Positions 22,796 through 35,978 are shown, counted from the first letter of the stretch. The stretch: 64,000 nucleotides of DNA from Thuidium tamariscinum (GCA_947034885.2 OX344749.2:50559682-50623681); one strand, 5' to 3'. A program made the numbers and translations. The notes: generated by a model from the sequence alone, not told the origin.

Positions 22796-25700
22796 TCAGT
22801 TCAAATTGGTGATGGATTTCCGTCTGCTAAGCTTGCACCACAACCCGTTTTTTGAGTGAATGGTTGCACCGGTCACTAATTCGACATCTTCAGGAGTTCC
22901 ACGAAGCTCAACATCGAACTTCTGAAGCACCATGGCAAGAGCCACCGTAGATTCCATCAAGGCAAACTGGTCGCCCACACATTTCCGAGGGCCACCGCCA
23001 AAAGGCAAGAATGCAAAATCTGCCATCACCTGTCAGGAGTCCGGGTGTGTCCATATGGACACCAAGAAATCAGCACAAGACAAAAGATTTAAAGCCAACA
23101 ATTTCAAGCATGTTAAGAACTGAACGTTGGTGAGAATTATAAGAACTGCAACCAGCAACTAAATACGATATCACGAACCTCATTAGGATACATTGCTCCC
23201 TGACTACGGTTGGGGTCAAAGCCTGCCCACTTGTCAATACCACCGCTTGGTTTTGTCTTCAAGAACCTCTCAGGGTTAAACTTCTCTGGCTCATCCCAGA
23301 AATAGGGAGATCTATGGAGATTATAGATCTGTGGACCACATCACAATGAATGCCAATTTTAAATAACCAACCGCTGAGAATCCTGGGATTAAATTAATGA
23401 ATAAGCCAAAAACGAGATGTATTTATGCAATCTGTCTGACTGGTTGAACAGGCGAATTCGTAAATCAGAGAAATTCTTACAGATATAAAGAGGTCAGCCC
23501 CCTTTGGAATAGAATACCCATTGGGATCACCCTTGTGACCACCTGCAGCCGAAAATTTACTTCAGTAACAGAACAGAAACGATTCAAAATTCCAGGGGAA
23601 AAATAGGAAAAGGCCCAGAAATTGTTCTAAATTTCCAAATTCGATACAAACCTGGAAGAAGGTCCGGTTTAAGGGAGCGACGAATGAGTAAGGGTGGCTG
23701 GGGAAATAAGCGCAATGATTCTGCCACAATGAACCTCACGTACCTGAAACAAACGAGGAAGTCATGATTATGGTAAAATCAACGCAAAGAATGGATATAG
23801 CCAACGACACTATGCAGATGAAATCAATTAATTACTAAGTTTCCCTCCAATATAATCTCAAGACTTGGTCTTTTATCCAAGTGAACTACACAAAATCGGT
23901 TTCAACATGTCACGAAGAATAAATTCTCTCATTAATGTGACCTTCCTGTTTATATAATTACACAGTGAGCTCATAAGTAAGTAGAGCTCCAAAGAACGCA
24001 GCAATCTATGTCAACGCAGCAATCTAGGTTAAAAAACTGACTGTAACTTCTTGATATCCTCCAAGTTTGGCCTTCGTCCTCGAAGTACACTATCAATCTC
24101 AGCTTGTGCCTTGGCAATCATAGCAGGATTCTGTGTACCAAATAAAGAGATAAATCAGAGACCACGTCTGACATTATCACATGCTACTACCATCATCACA
24201 ACGAAGCAAGCAATCTCACTGAAACTATACAAATATGAACGGCGGAGGATTGAACAAGCAAGCTTCGATTTGCAATACTATGTGCGTCATGGAAACAGCA
24301 ACTCAAATCAACCGAGAAGAAGAATCTACCTGAGCAAGATGATAGGTTGCCCATGTAAGTACTGCCGCCGTGGTCTCGTGTCCAGCAATGAGCATAGTCA
24401 TCAAGTCGTCCCTCAACTGTAGATAAGCACATATTCATGCGATGCTTAGATTGACCAATTCGGGTACCAATTTTGAGCCAGAACAAATTCAAGATTGAAA
24501 AAGACTGTTTAATTCAATGCGCCTGGAGGCTACAGGATAGCCTACCTGCTTGTTAGTGGCATCTTCTCCTCTCATGTCCACCAAAAACCTTAGAAGACTA
24601 GAGTCCTGCCAAAATCCAAACCAATTATTTTAGAAATCTCCCTGACACCAAACCCGTAGAAGTAGCAGCAACTGGCGGCTAGTTGATGAATGCGCATTGG
24701 TGGCTTTCACAGACATTGACTGATAAGCCTTAATCGTGGAAGATCATTAAGGAACCCGGCACAGAAGCCATACTACAAGATTCCATACACACCTGGGAAG
24801 TTGTAAGATCCCTTTGTTGCAATGATTCAACATCAGCTTCCTGTATGAGCACGACTGATGTCAAGTTCAAGTAGGAACAAAACAAATGAAAGACCTATCC
24901 AACAAATGCAATAAAAATCTGATACTTATTGGACACTGCATGACGAAACTACATGTCGAACCACATGAAGGAAAATGAAGGGCTCTCCAGAACAAGGATC
25001 AATACATGGGTAATTCAAACTCTACTAGAAACGTTCCAATCTGCTGTGCCTCCGGTGCAGTTCAACATGCAAGCGCACTCAACTGTGTTTCTGATCTCCT
25101 CGTTTCAGTATACTCAGTTTTTCAATCTTAATTAAGAACTTAAAATGTAACTCGAGATTCCACAACAAGAAGTGTGAAAAACAACCTCCCATTATCCGCA
25201 TTTACCTGTCGAGTTGCTTGTGCCCTTTGGATAAGGTCATCGAGACAGTCGTTGATCACTTTCAGATCTTCGTGAAACTTTCGTTGCCTGGGCACCAACC
25301 ACCTTGATAATGGAAATTTCCAATATGGGACGTAGAATGTTGACCGATGCTCCGCCTCAGATAGTGTGCCATACACTGCCTGCAGAAAAGCAGATATCAT
25401 GTAAATTTTGAACAGTAAAAAAATCAAACATTGCAAGGGCCATTGACCAGACTGACTAATATTTACCAGAGGAGCAATTGTAAGAAAGAAATGTTGCTCA
25501 CAGGCCGCGATGATAGTCCTGTCGTACAACACCAGGTCAAAAAAGCCTAGTCACACTTCGCCCTGGACGAAATCCTCAGAACACTGTCCGGTCTAACCTG
25601 AACTACACTTCATATCGAGGTTACCATGATCTAGCTGTTGCAATTTAGAATGCGAAGTACAAGGCACTGATACGCTACTAAAGTTTCCACCACACAGGTT

Positions 25701-28700
25701 TGGTAATTCTCTGCGGTGAGCTTCTGTGCGTCGGGTAACACATCGGATGTGGACATCGTTTCAGACTGACTACTTGCAAGATCGATCGATTATCTCAAGG
25801 ATTGTACTAAAACGCCCTCTCTGTCTGTACCCTCTACTGTTTTTTCTTCGATTCTTGAACTATTGATTTCTGCATTTCTACTTGAACAAAAGCACTCTGT
25901 AAATCACGTTTGTATACTTGACATGTTGATTTTTGCAGTATCTTCTCTATACTAATCTTTAATTACTATCTCAAGTTTCAATTCTACTTGCACACAGCGT
26001 GATCGGTGAGTATCGTCACAGCCTACACGAACAACTGTCTCCGATGAGCAATAAAACAAAATGAAATCGTGAACACTCTCAATGAAGTTGAAGATTGTCC
26101 CCTCGGGGCTCTGATACCATGTTGCAATTTAGAATGCGAAGTACAAGGCACTGATACGCTACTAAAACCAAAACCACGCATCACAAACAGGTTGAGAGGA
26201 CGTAAGAAGCTTACTGCAATCACTGGAGACTCTCTAGTCACGGACCCGAAGTCATAGTTGAAAACACTCAACCCAATGATGTCGAGTGCAAGACTTGAAT
26301 ACTCAGATTCCATCTCCAATTCAATCTGAGATTTCCCTTCCTTTTGGGCAGCGTCTAATAGCTTATCAAACTTCTCCACTGTTCGCTCCACACAATTATC
26401 GAAAACCTCAACCATAGCGTCCAAATAGGCAGCATGGAACCCAGGCACTATTGCTGCATTCCACAGAGCAAAATAGCACGTTAGAATGGTGAATCTACGC
26501 TTTAAAATCAATCACTCAAAATAAACTCCAAGAAATTCTTTGGGACTAGTACACGATTGACCACTCTAAAACTGAAGTTAAAAGTGATCATTTATAATAA
26601 CTACACTCTGAGTGGATTTTGTCACAGGAGTAGAACAGACGCCAGACCTCGCCTTCGTACTTTCCATGTCTCAAGGTCAGCAGGAATGAGTCCCTTCCCC
26701 ATGATTGGCTCCAAAATTTCAGCTAGAATTCCCTACAAAGACACCCCAAACAAGTGAGTCAAACCTTAATCTCCATTATGATATCAAAGCATGGTAATTA
26801 CATGCAGAAAATGGATCACTTTAAAATGAGAAAACTACCAAGTTTGAAGAGTGTTACTGTAATCCACAACTCATGACAGGTCTTTGTGATAGAGTATTGA
26901 AGGAATCAAAGAATCCTCGAAAGACCTTGTCGTAAGCAAAGGCGTTCTCACGGAGAATGTGACGAGCGACAATGGGATCTGAGACCACCACAAATGCTTT
27001 GGGTCCAAAGGCAAGCTTGTACACTGGCCCGTGCTGCATCTCAACACAGACAACACAAAGCATTAGCAATTAAAGACCAAAGGTTCATCATGAGGACTAT
27101 AGCAACAGAGTATGTCAGTCTCATGTATGGAGGAATCATACATGAGTAGTACATAGCATCACCAAAATATTATGACGAGCAGTGCATCATGAAGAATATA
27201 GCAATGGTGCAGGACGTTTCAGAAGCTCATATGCAGTAGAATTTACAAAGGATGCTCTCGCCTTTACTAGAGGAACCGAGCCACAAGTGCGCCACACACG
27301 GACCACATCAAAGCAACAGGCTCACGGAAAATGAGAATTCTTGTGTCTAAGCTTCACCCTTCATAGACCAAAAAGTCATTGTTGGTCTCATGTTATCTTT
27401 TGAAGTTTCCAGGAACTTCAAATGGTGAATTCTCTTTGTCCAAAAAATTGGCGAATAACTTCAATGTTGTTCACCAAGTCAAATGATACAAGCTTCGTCC
27501 CCATTTAAATTGAAATTTCAATAGTATGATAGATGAAAATGACCATTTTAACCTGTAATTCCATGGTTGTGAAAGGACTAATACCAGTTTGAGGAGAAAA
27601 AAGGAACAACTGCTCATACTAATATCTGCGTGTGGTTTGGCTTGAACAGGTTGAAACCTTAGGGCCACTTTCGATTTAACAGGTTGAAGCAACAAGCTGA
27701 AGATAACAAGCCTATAATTCGAATTAAAATCATGTGCAACAAGGGTGAGATCACGAGCTTAAAAAAAGAATTCATTCGATTTATGACAGCTTACGACGCA
27801 TTTAAAGTAAGAAGTATCCAATCTATCGACCAATGCAATCTATTGAGTCCCTTAGTCACAGAAAATGGGAGAACTTACTTGAATGAACCAATCGTAGAGA
27901 GCAAAGAAAAAAGGGCGTGCAAAGAGGTCAGAGACGTCCCCCTTCGCAATGGGCATGGTCCCCAAGTCCCCACCACTCAGAAGATTCGTCAGCAAATTGC
28001 TTGCGTTGTCCAACAGCGTCTTCTCACTTTCTGGCTTGCGATCTGATCCTGTCTTCACACTTTCACATACAACCGATGCTAATAAATCAGGCATTTTAGC
28101 ATCTCCACGGAACATGTTTTTACGATCATTACCGTAATATTCAAGAGTAGTATACCGATGGCAAGCTTTCCACTATAATACAAAAAAATATGGAACACTG
28201 AAGAACTGACCCATTTTTTTAACAATTTATTCCATTGCCAGGTAAGCACTCGCTTTCACATGCAAACATACCGGCTAAGGACTGGATGACAGGAAATAGA
28301 TAATTCTAATTGTGAGTCAAATCTACCTTTGAAAGCATAGCATGAGCTCAGGAAGAATCAAGTTCCTTCTCTTCGCTCATTGTAATTGATTCCCAACAGT
28401 GAACTCCTCGAATATTATGACTGAACTTCGGATAACAAAAAATAGGGCAACGGAACTAACAACCGGAATCTCACCACAGCATGTCATACAAAATCCCAAT
28501 GCCTGCAGGGCAAAAACTAAACCCTAACAGATGCTTCGTCGCCTATCCACAATCCTGTTTCAATGCTAAAATGCAGAAATCCCATGACCTCTGAGTTTGT
28601 ATATCAAGGCCCTTCTACTATTCCAGAATTGTAACCTATTCTAAGCTTCCAAGTAATCAGCTAAAATCACGTAACTGCCACCGGACTTCCGCTTGAAGGC

Positions 28701-29463
28701 TTCGGAAAATATTTAAACCCTATTAGATGCTTCATCGACTACTCAGATTTATATATATTCCAATAGACTGTCCACTAATTGCAATGCAGCAATGGCATGA
28801 CCTCCGAGAATATCAGCTACGGTCATTCTGCTGTTACAGAAATTCTTATCAATTGCAAGCTTCCGAGGAACCAGCTAACATCGCAACATCACATAACCCT
28901 ACCACCAGAGGGCAAAACCTAAAGCCTAACGAATGCTTCGGCGACTCTCTACAATGTCTTCAACACGTGTTTCAACACCTATGCAGCCATGACAGCAGAG
29001 TGCGTATATCACGGCGATTCTAAAACTCCAGAAATTGTCGCTAATTTTAAGCTTCCGAGTCCTGAGTAGGAGTCCTTACCATCGGATTCCGCTTAAGCAT
29101 GTCGGTTTGCGAGGAAGAGGCCTCAGCGACAACGATTGTCCCAGTACGCTCGACTTGGAACTCGAAAGGCGATAGGAACTCGAGTTTTGATAAATCGAGC
29201 CAGCATTCGGCAACACTGTAGCCATCGCCATCTCGGACAACGTCTCCAGTGAGTCTGAGTCTGGAGAAACGCTGCAATTACTGCGAAACCATCGGTACTA
29301 GGCGGATTTCTGTGACTCAATTCTGCAAAACAATCCTCACTCGGGAAATGAGAGTGTTAATGAGACTACTTGTGCAGGAATTGGTGGAGTGTTCCACCGA
29401 ATTACAAAACCTGCACGCCTCCAAGGGAACGAAATCCTTTACGACGTCACGGGGCAAGTTCAT
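22796..29463 (-). CDS. CYP97B: Cytochrome P450 of the CYP97B subfamily (plastid)
   Basis: Fifteen exons fit one frame of about 638 residues: 29463-29341, 29271-29080, 28052-27879, 27033-26926, 26732-26648, 26453-26215, 25379-25206, 24840-24793, 24605-24546, 24416-24330, 24130-24042, 23743-23652, 23542-23481, 23328-23179 and 23029-22796. CYP97 enzymes are plastid monooxygenases; CYP97A/C hydroxylate carotenoid rings, while the role of CYP97B is less settled. Seen: [20 protein letters not shown], an AGHETT I-helix (about 412-417), an ExxR motif (ESLR, about 468-471), FNPERF, and the heme loop [14 protein letters not shown] with Cys about 578. The sequence [17 protein letters not shown] distinguishes CYP97B from 97A/C. 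Exons 3-15 are firm; exons 1-2 (leader) and the exon-3 acceptor are my best fit and less certain. Confidence 0.93.
25636..26166 (-). mobile_element. LTR-retrotransposon remnant (TRIM-like) in CYP97B intron 6
   Basis: An identical 47-bp direct repeat at 25636-25682 and 26120-26166 brackets 437 bp. On the minus strand the first copy ends CAACA and is followed at once by TGGTATCAGAGCCC, the initiator tRNA-Met primer site of Ty1/copia-type elements. An ATG at 25756 opens a short frame, [18 protein letters not shown], of the kind that starts copia gag, and runs into the second repeat. No target duplication or 5' TG was found, so the repeats look like truncated LTR ends. The orientation is the same as CYP97B. 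Confidence 0.75.
28517..29100. repeat. Three tandem ~200-bp repeats in CYP97B intron 2, spanning the exon 2 donor
   Basis: Units begin near 28517, 28714 and 28920 (spacing 197 and 206) with AAACCCTAA-like motifs. They continue with AGATGCTTCGTCG, CATGACCTC(T/C)GAG, CCAGAAATTG and AAGCTTCCGAG. The last unit ends in the real exon-2 edge (plus strand ccttaccatcggattccgcttaagcatg), and the first carries its diverged copy, ccaccggacttccgcttgaagg. The architecture matches the unrelated repeat in THUMPD1 intron 1. Confidence 0.75.
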
Positions 29464-29560
29464 GGGTAAGGGAAGCCAGAATACGAATCCAAAGATTTGC
29501 ACACCGGTGGTAGATGTGTGGAGATTTGAATCAGGTTCATTTTGGGTGACTCGACTCTGA

Positions 29561-29580
29561 ATCTACTTACGTAAGTAGAT
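29561..29580. promoter_or_regulatory. Perfect 20-bp palindrome with ACGT core upstream of CYP97B
   Basis: ATCTACTTACGTAAGTAGAT reads the same on both strands and lies 98 bases before the inferred CYP97B ATG. The TACGTA centre is the A-box type of bZIP recognition site. It could instead act as an RNA hairpin in the 5' UTR. Function is inferred. Confidence 0.5.
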
Positions 29581-29825
29581 ATTCATCTGCCAGAGGAATG
29601 TGGAACTGTGGATAGGGTACGGTATTGACCCACTGGATTGGGTCGTTGGTTTGGAATCGGATTACTAAGCTTCACTGGATTTTTTTAGCGCGTGACAGTT
29701 AGGGTGCCCCCACCGTCCCTCTCCAAACAACTCGCCATCAGCTCTCCAAAGCAAATGTGAAGATTAGGCCTGTAGCAGTGCCGGATTTTGAAGGTTGGAA
29801 TGTCCTTTACCTTGCAAAATGACTC

Positions 29826-30153
29826 TAAGGGAGGAGGCTCGAAAACCTCAGGCTCCAAAGCCGCTCACCTTCTGAAATGTACATTTCTGGTACATGATGC
29901 CTTTTGATCTTTACAGTAATGTACAACCAGTGAACATTTGAGGAGGTGGGCGGTTTTGGAGCCCTATGCCATATTGACTTCAGAAATTCATAACTAATTC
30001 TACAGAGCTCCAAAAAATATGAAACAACTTGGGTTCGATGCCTATTCAAGCTGTCTTTCAAGAAAAATTCACTTAAAAATATTTCAAGATGTTTGACCTG
30101 CTCAAAACTCTGTTCCAGCCCTTAGATGGTCGGTTTATGGACCTCCTCCCTTA
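29826..30153. mobile_element. Stowaway-like MITE with AGGGAGGAGG termini
   Basis: The 324-bp element 29828-30151 is flanked by TA on both sides. The left terminus is AGGGAGGAGGCTCGAAAACC and the right, inverted, AGGGAGGAGGTCCATAAACC (16 of 20 identical). The TA duplication and short length fit Tc1/mariner MITEs. Confidence 0.75.
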
Positions 30154-33070
30154 TACGGCGGGAGGAAAATTCGGAGAACTTCTAAACAAAAGAGACAAAA
30201 AAATATAGTCTTTTACTAAGAAGGGCTCTCCAAAATGAAAACATGCAAATGGGACACATTAACAAGTACCATAGTGGGTATCCAAGTGAGAATTGGAATG
30301 GGCATTCAATATGGGATACTAGGATATGTCAATAATCAATATTGGGGACAGGTATTAAGGTCAAGAGCTTAAATAGAACTTACAATTAGTTTGTTAGAGC
30401 CAATTGACTACTCCAAACTACTAAGCATAACCCATGAGTTTGGATTCCCAAAACAAAATTTGGTGAAATTTGAACAATGAGTACCATGAAGTTCAAAAAC
30501 ATTAAAAGCATTAATGAAGGGATATTTGTCTCAAAAGGAGGTTGAAGCATTAGTATAAAATTTAGTTCTAAAGAAGACTACAAGTTTTGGGACTACAAGG
30601 AATGAGGAAACTCCATAGTGGTAGCAATGTGATGCAGCCCAGATTCGGCCATGTCATTTTTTAATTTTTTTTGAAAAAAAAATTGGACTTTATTTTTCAT
30701 TTTTGGACCAAAAATTTATTAATTTAATTAATTTATTCATTTTGGTAATTACTGCCCTAACAGCAACCAAATTTTATTTGTTTGTTTCTAAAATAGCCAT
30801 GCCTGCCTCTAATGCCTTCTAATGCCCTTCATTACTTTAGAGTATTTGATATTTGAAGAAGCATGGAACACCCTAGGAAACACTATTATCAAGCTCCATC
30901 TTTAGAACGCTCTATGGGACAAAAATGAACCATCCCAAAATAAATTTCTATTTCTTTCTTAAAAAATGTAGTCATTTTTAGCTAGAACTTTTCAAATTCT
31001 ATTTTAAATGGGGATGAAGTTTCCATTTTGGAATTAAAAATGTATGAATAAATTGAAAAGTGCTTTGTGGTCCAAAAGATGAATGACTACAGAATTGCAA
31101 TGATTCACAAAATTTGAAGTGAGTTCCATCTTGAGTCTTTCTTAGAAAGCAAAAATATGCCTACAACGAATTAGTTGGATTGTAGAAGTAAGAAGTTTAT
31201 TTTGTTGTTTTATTAGATTTAATTTATTATTATTATCATAAATCTTTTATTTGAATGAATTTGTATATTTTATCGCTTAAATTTCAACAATTGACTTGCG
31301 TTCATCGCATGTGCAAATAAAAGAAAGGCTATTCATTTGACAACCTTTTAACAAAGAGGGCAAATTTTTTGTAAAATTTTCATATGAAAGGGAAATCCAC
31401 CACACAAATTCTTGCTATTGCTAATAGGATAGAAATGAACAAAACTCATTTTGTTATTAGGCTAGGTCAATACCCCATTTTTGACCTTAAACCCAACATT
31501 TCTAAGCCACACTTCTTCACCCAAAATTGATATCTTCATTGATGCAATTCTAATGAAGTCTATTTACTTTTTGAGATATATATAGAGTTTTATCACTTGT
31601 CGAGATTTGAAGAATTATTCAATACATCTTTATTCAAATATAGGAAGCTCCTCCACACTACCTTTCACTTCAAGTATTCATAGAAATTTTACAAAAAAAT
31701 TAAGATTGTTTTCTATCTACCAAGTATTTTTCTAAAAGGCAAATTCCTTAAATTCTTAGTTTTTGAAAGATGGCTCTAACACATCAATCTAGGGACACTA
31801 GTAGGAAGCTACTATCTTTCAATTCAAATATTCATAGAAAATCCAAAAGAAACAATTTTTAAATAAAAATATTTCTAATGAGTTTCTTTTAGAAAGGCTA
31901 ATCAATACAATTTAGTTGGTGATGACTCTTGATAACAAGAAAAGGTGAACTTTTCAACACCTTTTAGGTAGGAAGGTGCCAATTTATAGTCAATGTATTG
32001 TTGAAATTTACATATTTTTTATTTCATATTTCATATATACACACTTATATATACATCTATATCTATATAGCACAAGCACAATGAAATATGAATCAAGAGT
32101 TGGATGACTTCACAATGCACTTGATCTCCTATAAATCATAAAATATTATCCTTTATTTGAAGACCTTTAAACTTTGATTTTTTTTTTTTTTTTTTTGAGA
32201 TGACAATAAAGGCATGATTGCATACAATCTAATTACATTCAAGTATTTGTTTCCTACATCGAGGTTTATGTCCCGTCTTTGCACCTCCTAGCTTAAAGAA
32301 GGATCTAAAGTAGATTTACAACAAATTTGACGGTGACTATGATATAAACACCAATAATTAAGGTATCTATAGTTTAGTTGCACTATAATTATAGAAATTT
32401 TTCATGTTATTGACACTAATACTATAGGTATGTGGTCTTTTAGGCTCATAAGCTCACACTTTTAGGCTCACATAGTAGCAACCCTTGGCTTCATACAAAG
32501 CCCAAACCCCAAATCATTTAGATTAACTTATATTGCTTCAATTATTGGAAGTGAGAGTTGAAACTTAGAGCAAAATAAGTTTGAGTTGGGATTTCATTTT
32601 GCTACATTCAAGTCTTATTCAAAATTCTAACTATCATATTGTATATTAATAAATGAATATAAAATTTTAAATGAAGGGATGCTTGTCAACTAATTTGGTG
32701 CAAAAATCTATCCAATGTAAGTTTTATCTATATAGTACCTAAAAATGATTTTTTGATTTTTTGACTCATTTAGGAAGTTATTTTGGCAGTGGAGTAATAT
32801 ACATGAAAAAACTAAGAGTTTGGATTTAAAAAATTGGATTTCATATTGTTGAGCTTTCAATCCCATATATTGTGTTTTTTATAAGCTCTATATAATCTAG
32901 CAAAGTTGGAATTTGACCTTAAAGTCTTGAACTAGGATTCTAGGAATTTGAGAATTTGGATTTAAGATGTAGTGAGAATCACTTCTAAATATTGTGTGCA
33001 ATATTATCTTTATTATCACTTTAGATCTAAAAAAACAAGATTTGTAAAGATTATACAAAACATTGTTGTT
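30154..33070. other. Intergenic AT-rich DNA
   Basis: No gene is recognisable. A run of 19 T lies at 32178-32196 and TA-rich simple sequence near 32020-32070. No bounded element was found. Confidence 0.6.
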
Positions 33071-33208
33071 CATCACTACAAAAAAATGAGTATCCACAAT
33101 GACTGCAAGATGATTACAAAATGACTGCAAGATGATTACAAAATGACTATAGTAGTCATTTTGCACTCATTTTGCACTCATTGTGGACACTCCTTTTTTG
33201 TAGTGCAT
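33071..33208. mobile_element. Miniature CACTA element, 132 bp
   Basis: The element 33074-33205 starts CACTACAAAAAAATGAGTAT and ends, inverted, CACTACAAAAAAGGAGTGTC, with the 3-bp duplication CAT on both sides. It is almost wholly palindromic. The interior carries two copies of a 22-bp unit (gactgcaagatgattacaaaat). Confidence 0.85.
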
Positions 33209-33880
33209 GAAAATATTGAAGTTTATATAGACTTTGACCATAGAAACTAAAAGTGCACTTAGTAGTATCATGATATCATCAATTCCTAGCAGCTTAGGTA
33301 GATTTCTTACTAATAGTTAATTAAAGTGCAAAAATCAATTAGGCAAATCCAAAACTAAAATATAAATTTCAAATAGTTTTGAAATGCAGTTAAAATAAAT
33401 TAGGCATTTATTAAAGTTTCTCTTACAAGTCTTAGATAGTTGCTACTACTTTCTTTTAAAGCAATCACATTCACCTAAATTCTTGTCTTGACTGACAACT
33501 TCTAAACTCTATACTTCACAAATTCAGAATTTTTTAAGTGCAAGGATTTGTTATGCGCCAGAGATATGTTTTATTTAATACAGATTGTGCTTTCAAACAA
33601 GGTACAACAAATAGGCTTGAAAAACCTTTGCAATGTATGTTATCAATTATTGACAAAGAATATATGCAAGATTGTGTAGAGGAAGTTGGATTTCTATAAA
33701 TTAGGCAATCTTTATACATATGTGCGTGTCTATATGTAAATATTTTAGTGCAAACTATATTGGTGATCTCCTCCAAATTTAGGCTCCCTTTTAATTATAT
33801 ATTTTTGACCAAACTACTAGGAAGGTACTATATATTAAATTTAATAAATATACAATAGGCAATGATGTTTGGTATATAAT
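33209..33880. other. Intergenic AT-rich DNA
   Basis: No supported gene or element. Confidence 0.5.
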
Positions 33881-34527
33881 ATAAGGATCATTGCAAGAAA
33901 TACCAACCATTTTTGGTACCATTTGTCATGGTACTTGCTAAACTATAACCTTTTGAACAAATATTTTAAAATAAAATAAAAAGTGATTTACAAAATAGAA
34001 TTACTACATATTTGAAGAAATTAGACACTAGTTTGTAAGCAATAGGAGAAAAACGTATTAAGAAACTAAAAATTGGTAATTTAGGAGGACTTCAAAGGTG
34101 ATAAGATTTTAGAAAAAGAATGATCTTGAAACCACTTTCCCAATATATAGAAGTACTCATGCAAGGAATTCATATTTACTTGGACTTAGAGGACATAAAA
34201 TAATATATTTTTGAATTCCCTTTAGTAGGTATTTGCTTGTCTAGTGTGGAAATAGACTACAAAACATCAAGTCTAGATCATTAAATTTATGTACTACAAA
34301 TGTAGTGAAGACCCCTACACTTCAAATTGTGACAAATAATGAAAATTCACTTTTTAACTTTGAACATTTTTTTAATTTCAAAAAAATAGGGGATCTAATT
34401 AACATCAAATTGGACATCTCTAATAATAATTTTGTGATCTTAAGACTTGGTATTCAAAAGTGATTAAAAAAAAATGAGTCTAATTGTGAAAAAAAATGGG
34501 ATTGGTGTTTCTTGCAATGACCCATAA
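33881..34527. mobile_element. TIR element with 4-bp duplication, copy 1
   Basis: The 639-bp element 33885-34523 has termini GGATCATTGCAAGAAATACC and, inverted, GGGTCATTGCAAGAAACACC. It is flanked by perfect ATAA duplications (33881-33884, 34524-34527). The ends match those of the element at 54.54 kb, while the interiors do not. AT-rich, no coding frame. Confidence 0.8.
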
Positions 34528-34850
34528 ATTAAAAATTATACCAATAAATGTCTATAAACAACAATAGTATAGAAAATTTAGAAGAGAAAGCTTATAATAT
34601 TTTAACACTTTCAAAAACACATTTTGAGCATATAACTTATATTCCTATGTAACTGTTATAGTTGACGTTTTCTACCTAAAAAGTTTGTAATATCTGATTT
34701 AGCATATGTTGAAAATTACAAATTAGGGGAGATTGGAGGATAAGAAAAGTCCGTTTTAGGATTGTTCTCCTTGTTGTTCTCTATGTTATTCACAAATTGG
34801 AAACCATCTTCTACTATTTGATTTTTTGAATTTCTGTAGGAAAAAATTAA

Positions 34851-34893
34851 AATAATAATAATAATCATTATTATTATTATTATTATTATTATT
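34851..34893. repeat. (AAT)n/(ATT)n microsatellite, self-complementary
   Basis: AAT repeats run into a CATT centre and then ATT repeats, so the locus is a simple-sequence palindrome. Confidence 0.9.
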
Positions 34894-35978
34894 GATAAGT
34901 GAATCAAAAAATTATTTGAAAATTAATTAATTAATGAGAGATTGACATGGCATTGTCTTCACCTTGTCAAAGTATTGAAGTGGCATTGTTCCCAAAGTTC
35001 TTACAATTTAGGAACTCAATCTTGTAAATAATGCATTCAAATCTCCCCTAATGTGAAGATGATTCATTTGTTTATATACTATTTTTTCTTTTGAAAAAAA
35101 AACTCATAAGTTTTGTAATGACATGAAACAAACCTTTACATATAGATAACAATGATTAGACTGTCTTTTTAAAAAATGCTATTCAATAATCCCAAATTTA
35201 TAGTCAATAAAGCCTACACAAATTTTCAAATTGTTAAACAAAGTGGGTTCCTTATAATAGTACTTTGGGAGTTAACCCCTAAAGAACCAAACTACATTTT
35301 TATGGCAATATAGAAATTTTGGACAAGTACATATGACTAGAAACCATTTGTTATTTTTCTTAAAAAATTTCATACAATATATAGACAAGAAATATCTTTA
35401 AGGCCCAACAATTTCTATAACCTTTGACTATATAGTTAAAAAAAGGTATTCTATGGTATGGGCAAATGTTTAAAAAAATATTTCATTGATTTTCTAGATT
35501 TATATATTTGATTCATTTCATTTTGATCAATGAGTCAAAAGTTATTTTGAGTTTTTGTTTGTGGGCAATTATAGATTCTGTACTCAAAAATGAACTTTGA
35601 ATTCTTTTATTTTACTCACTTTTAAATATTTTTGAAAAATAGCAACATTGGGTCAAGATTGTTTATTACAACATTACAACCATTAAGATTGACATTTTTC
35701 AATTTCAAAAATAAAGTCTTAACAATTTCATATTTTAAGTCATTTTCTATTTCTTTCTACTTATATTTTTCCCTATATGTTGTACAATTCAAAATGATTT
35801 GAAAATTTTCAAGTGTATAGACAACTTGACTTGAAGAATGAATCAAAAGAAGTACTGACAACATGGACATTTTTCATACATATGTGAGCTTGTATGTAGG
35901 CAATTAGTGCCTTTCTTGATGACATAGTTCCTATGTCTACAAGATTTTTTTAAAAATTTGATTTATTTCGTTGTCTAT

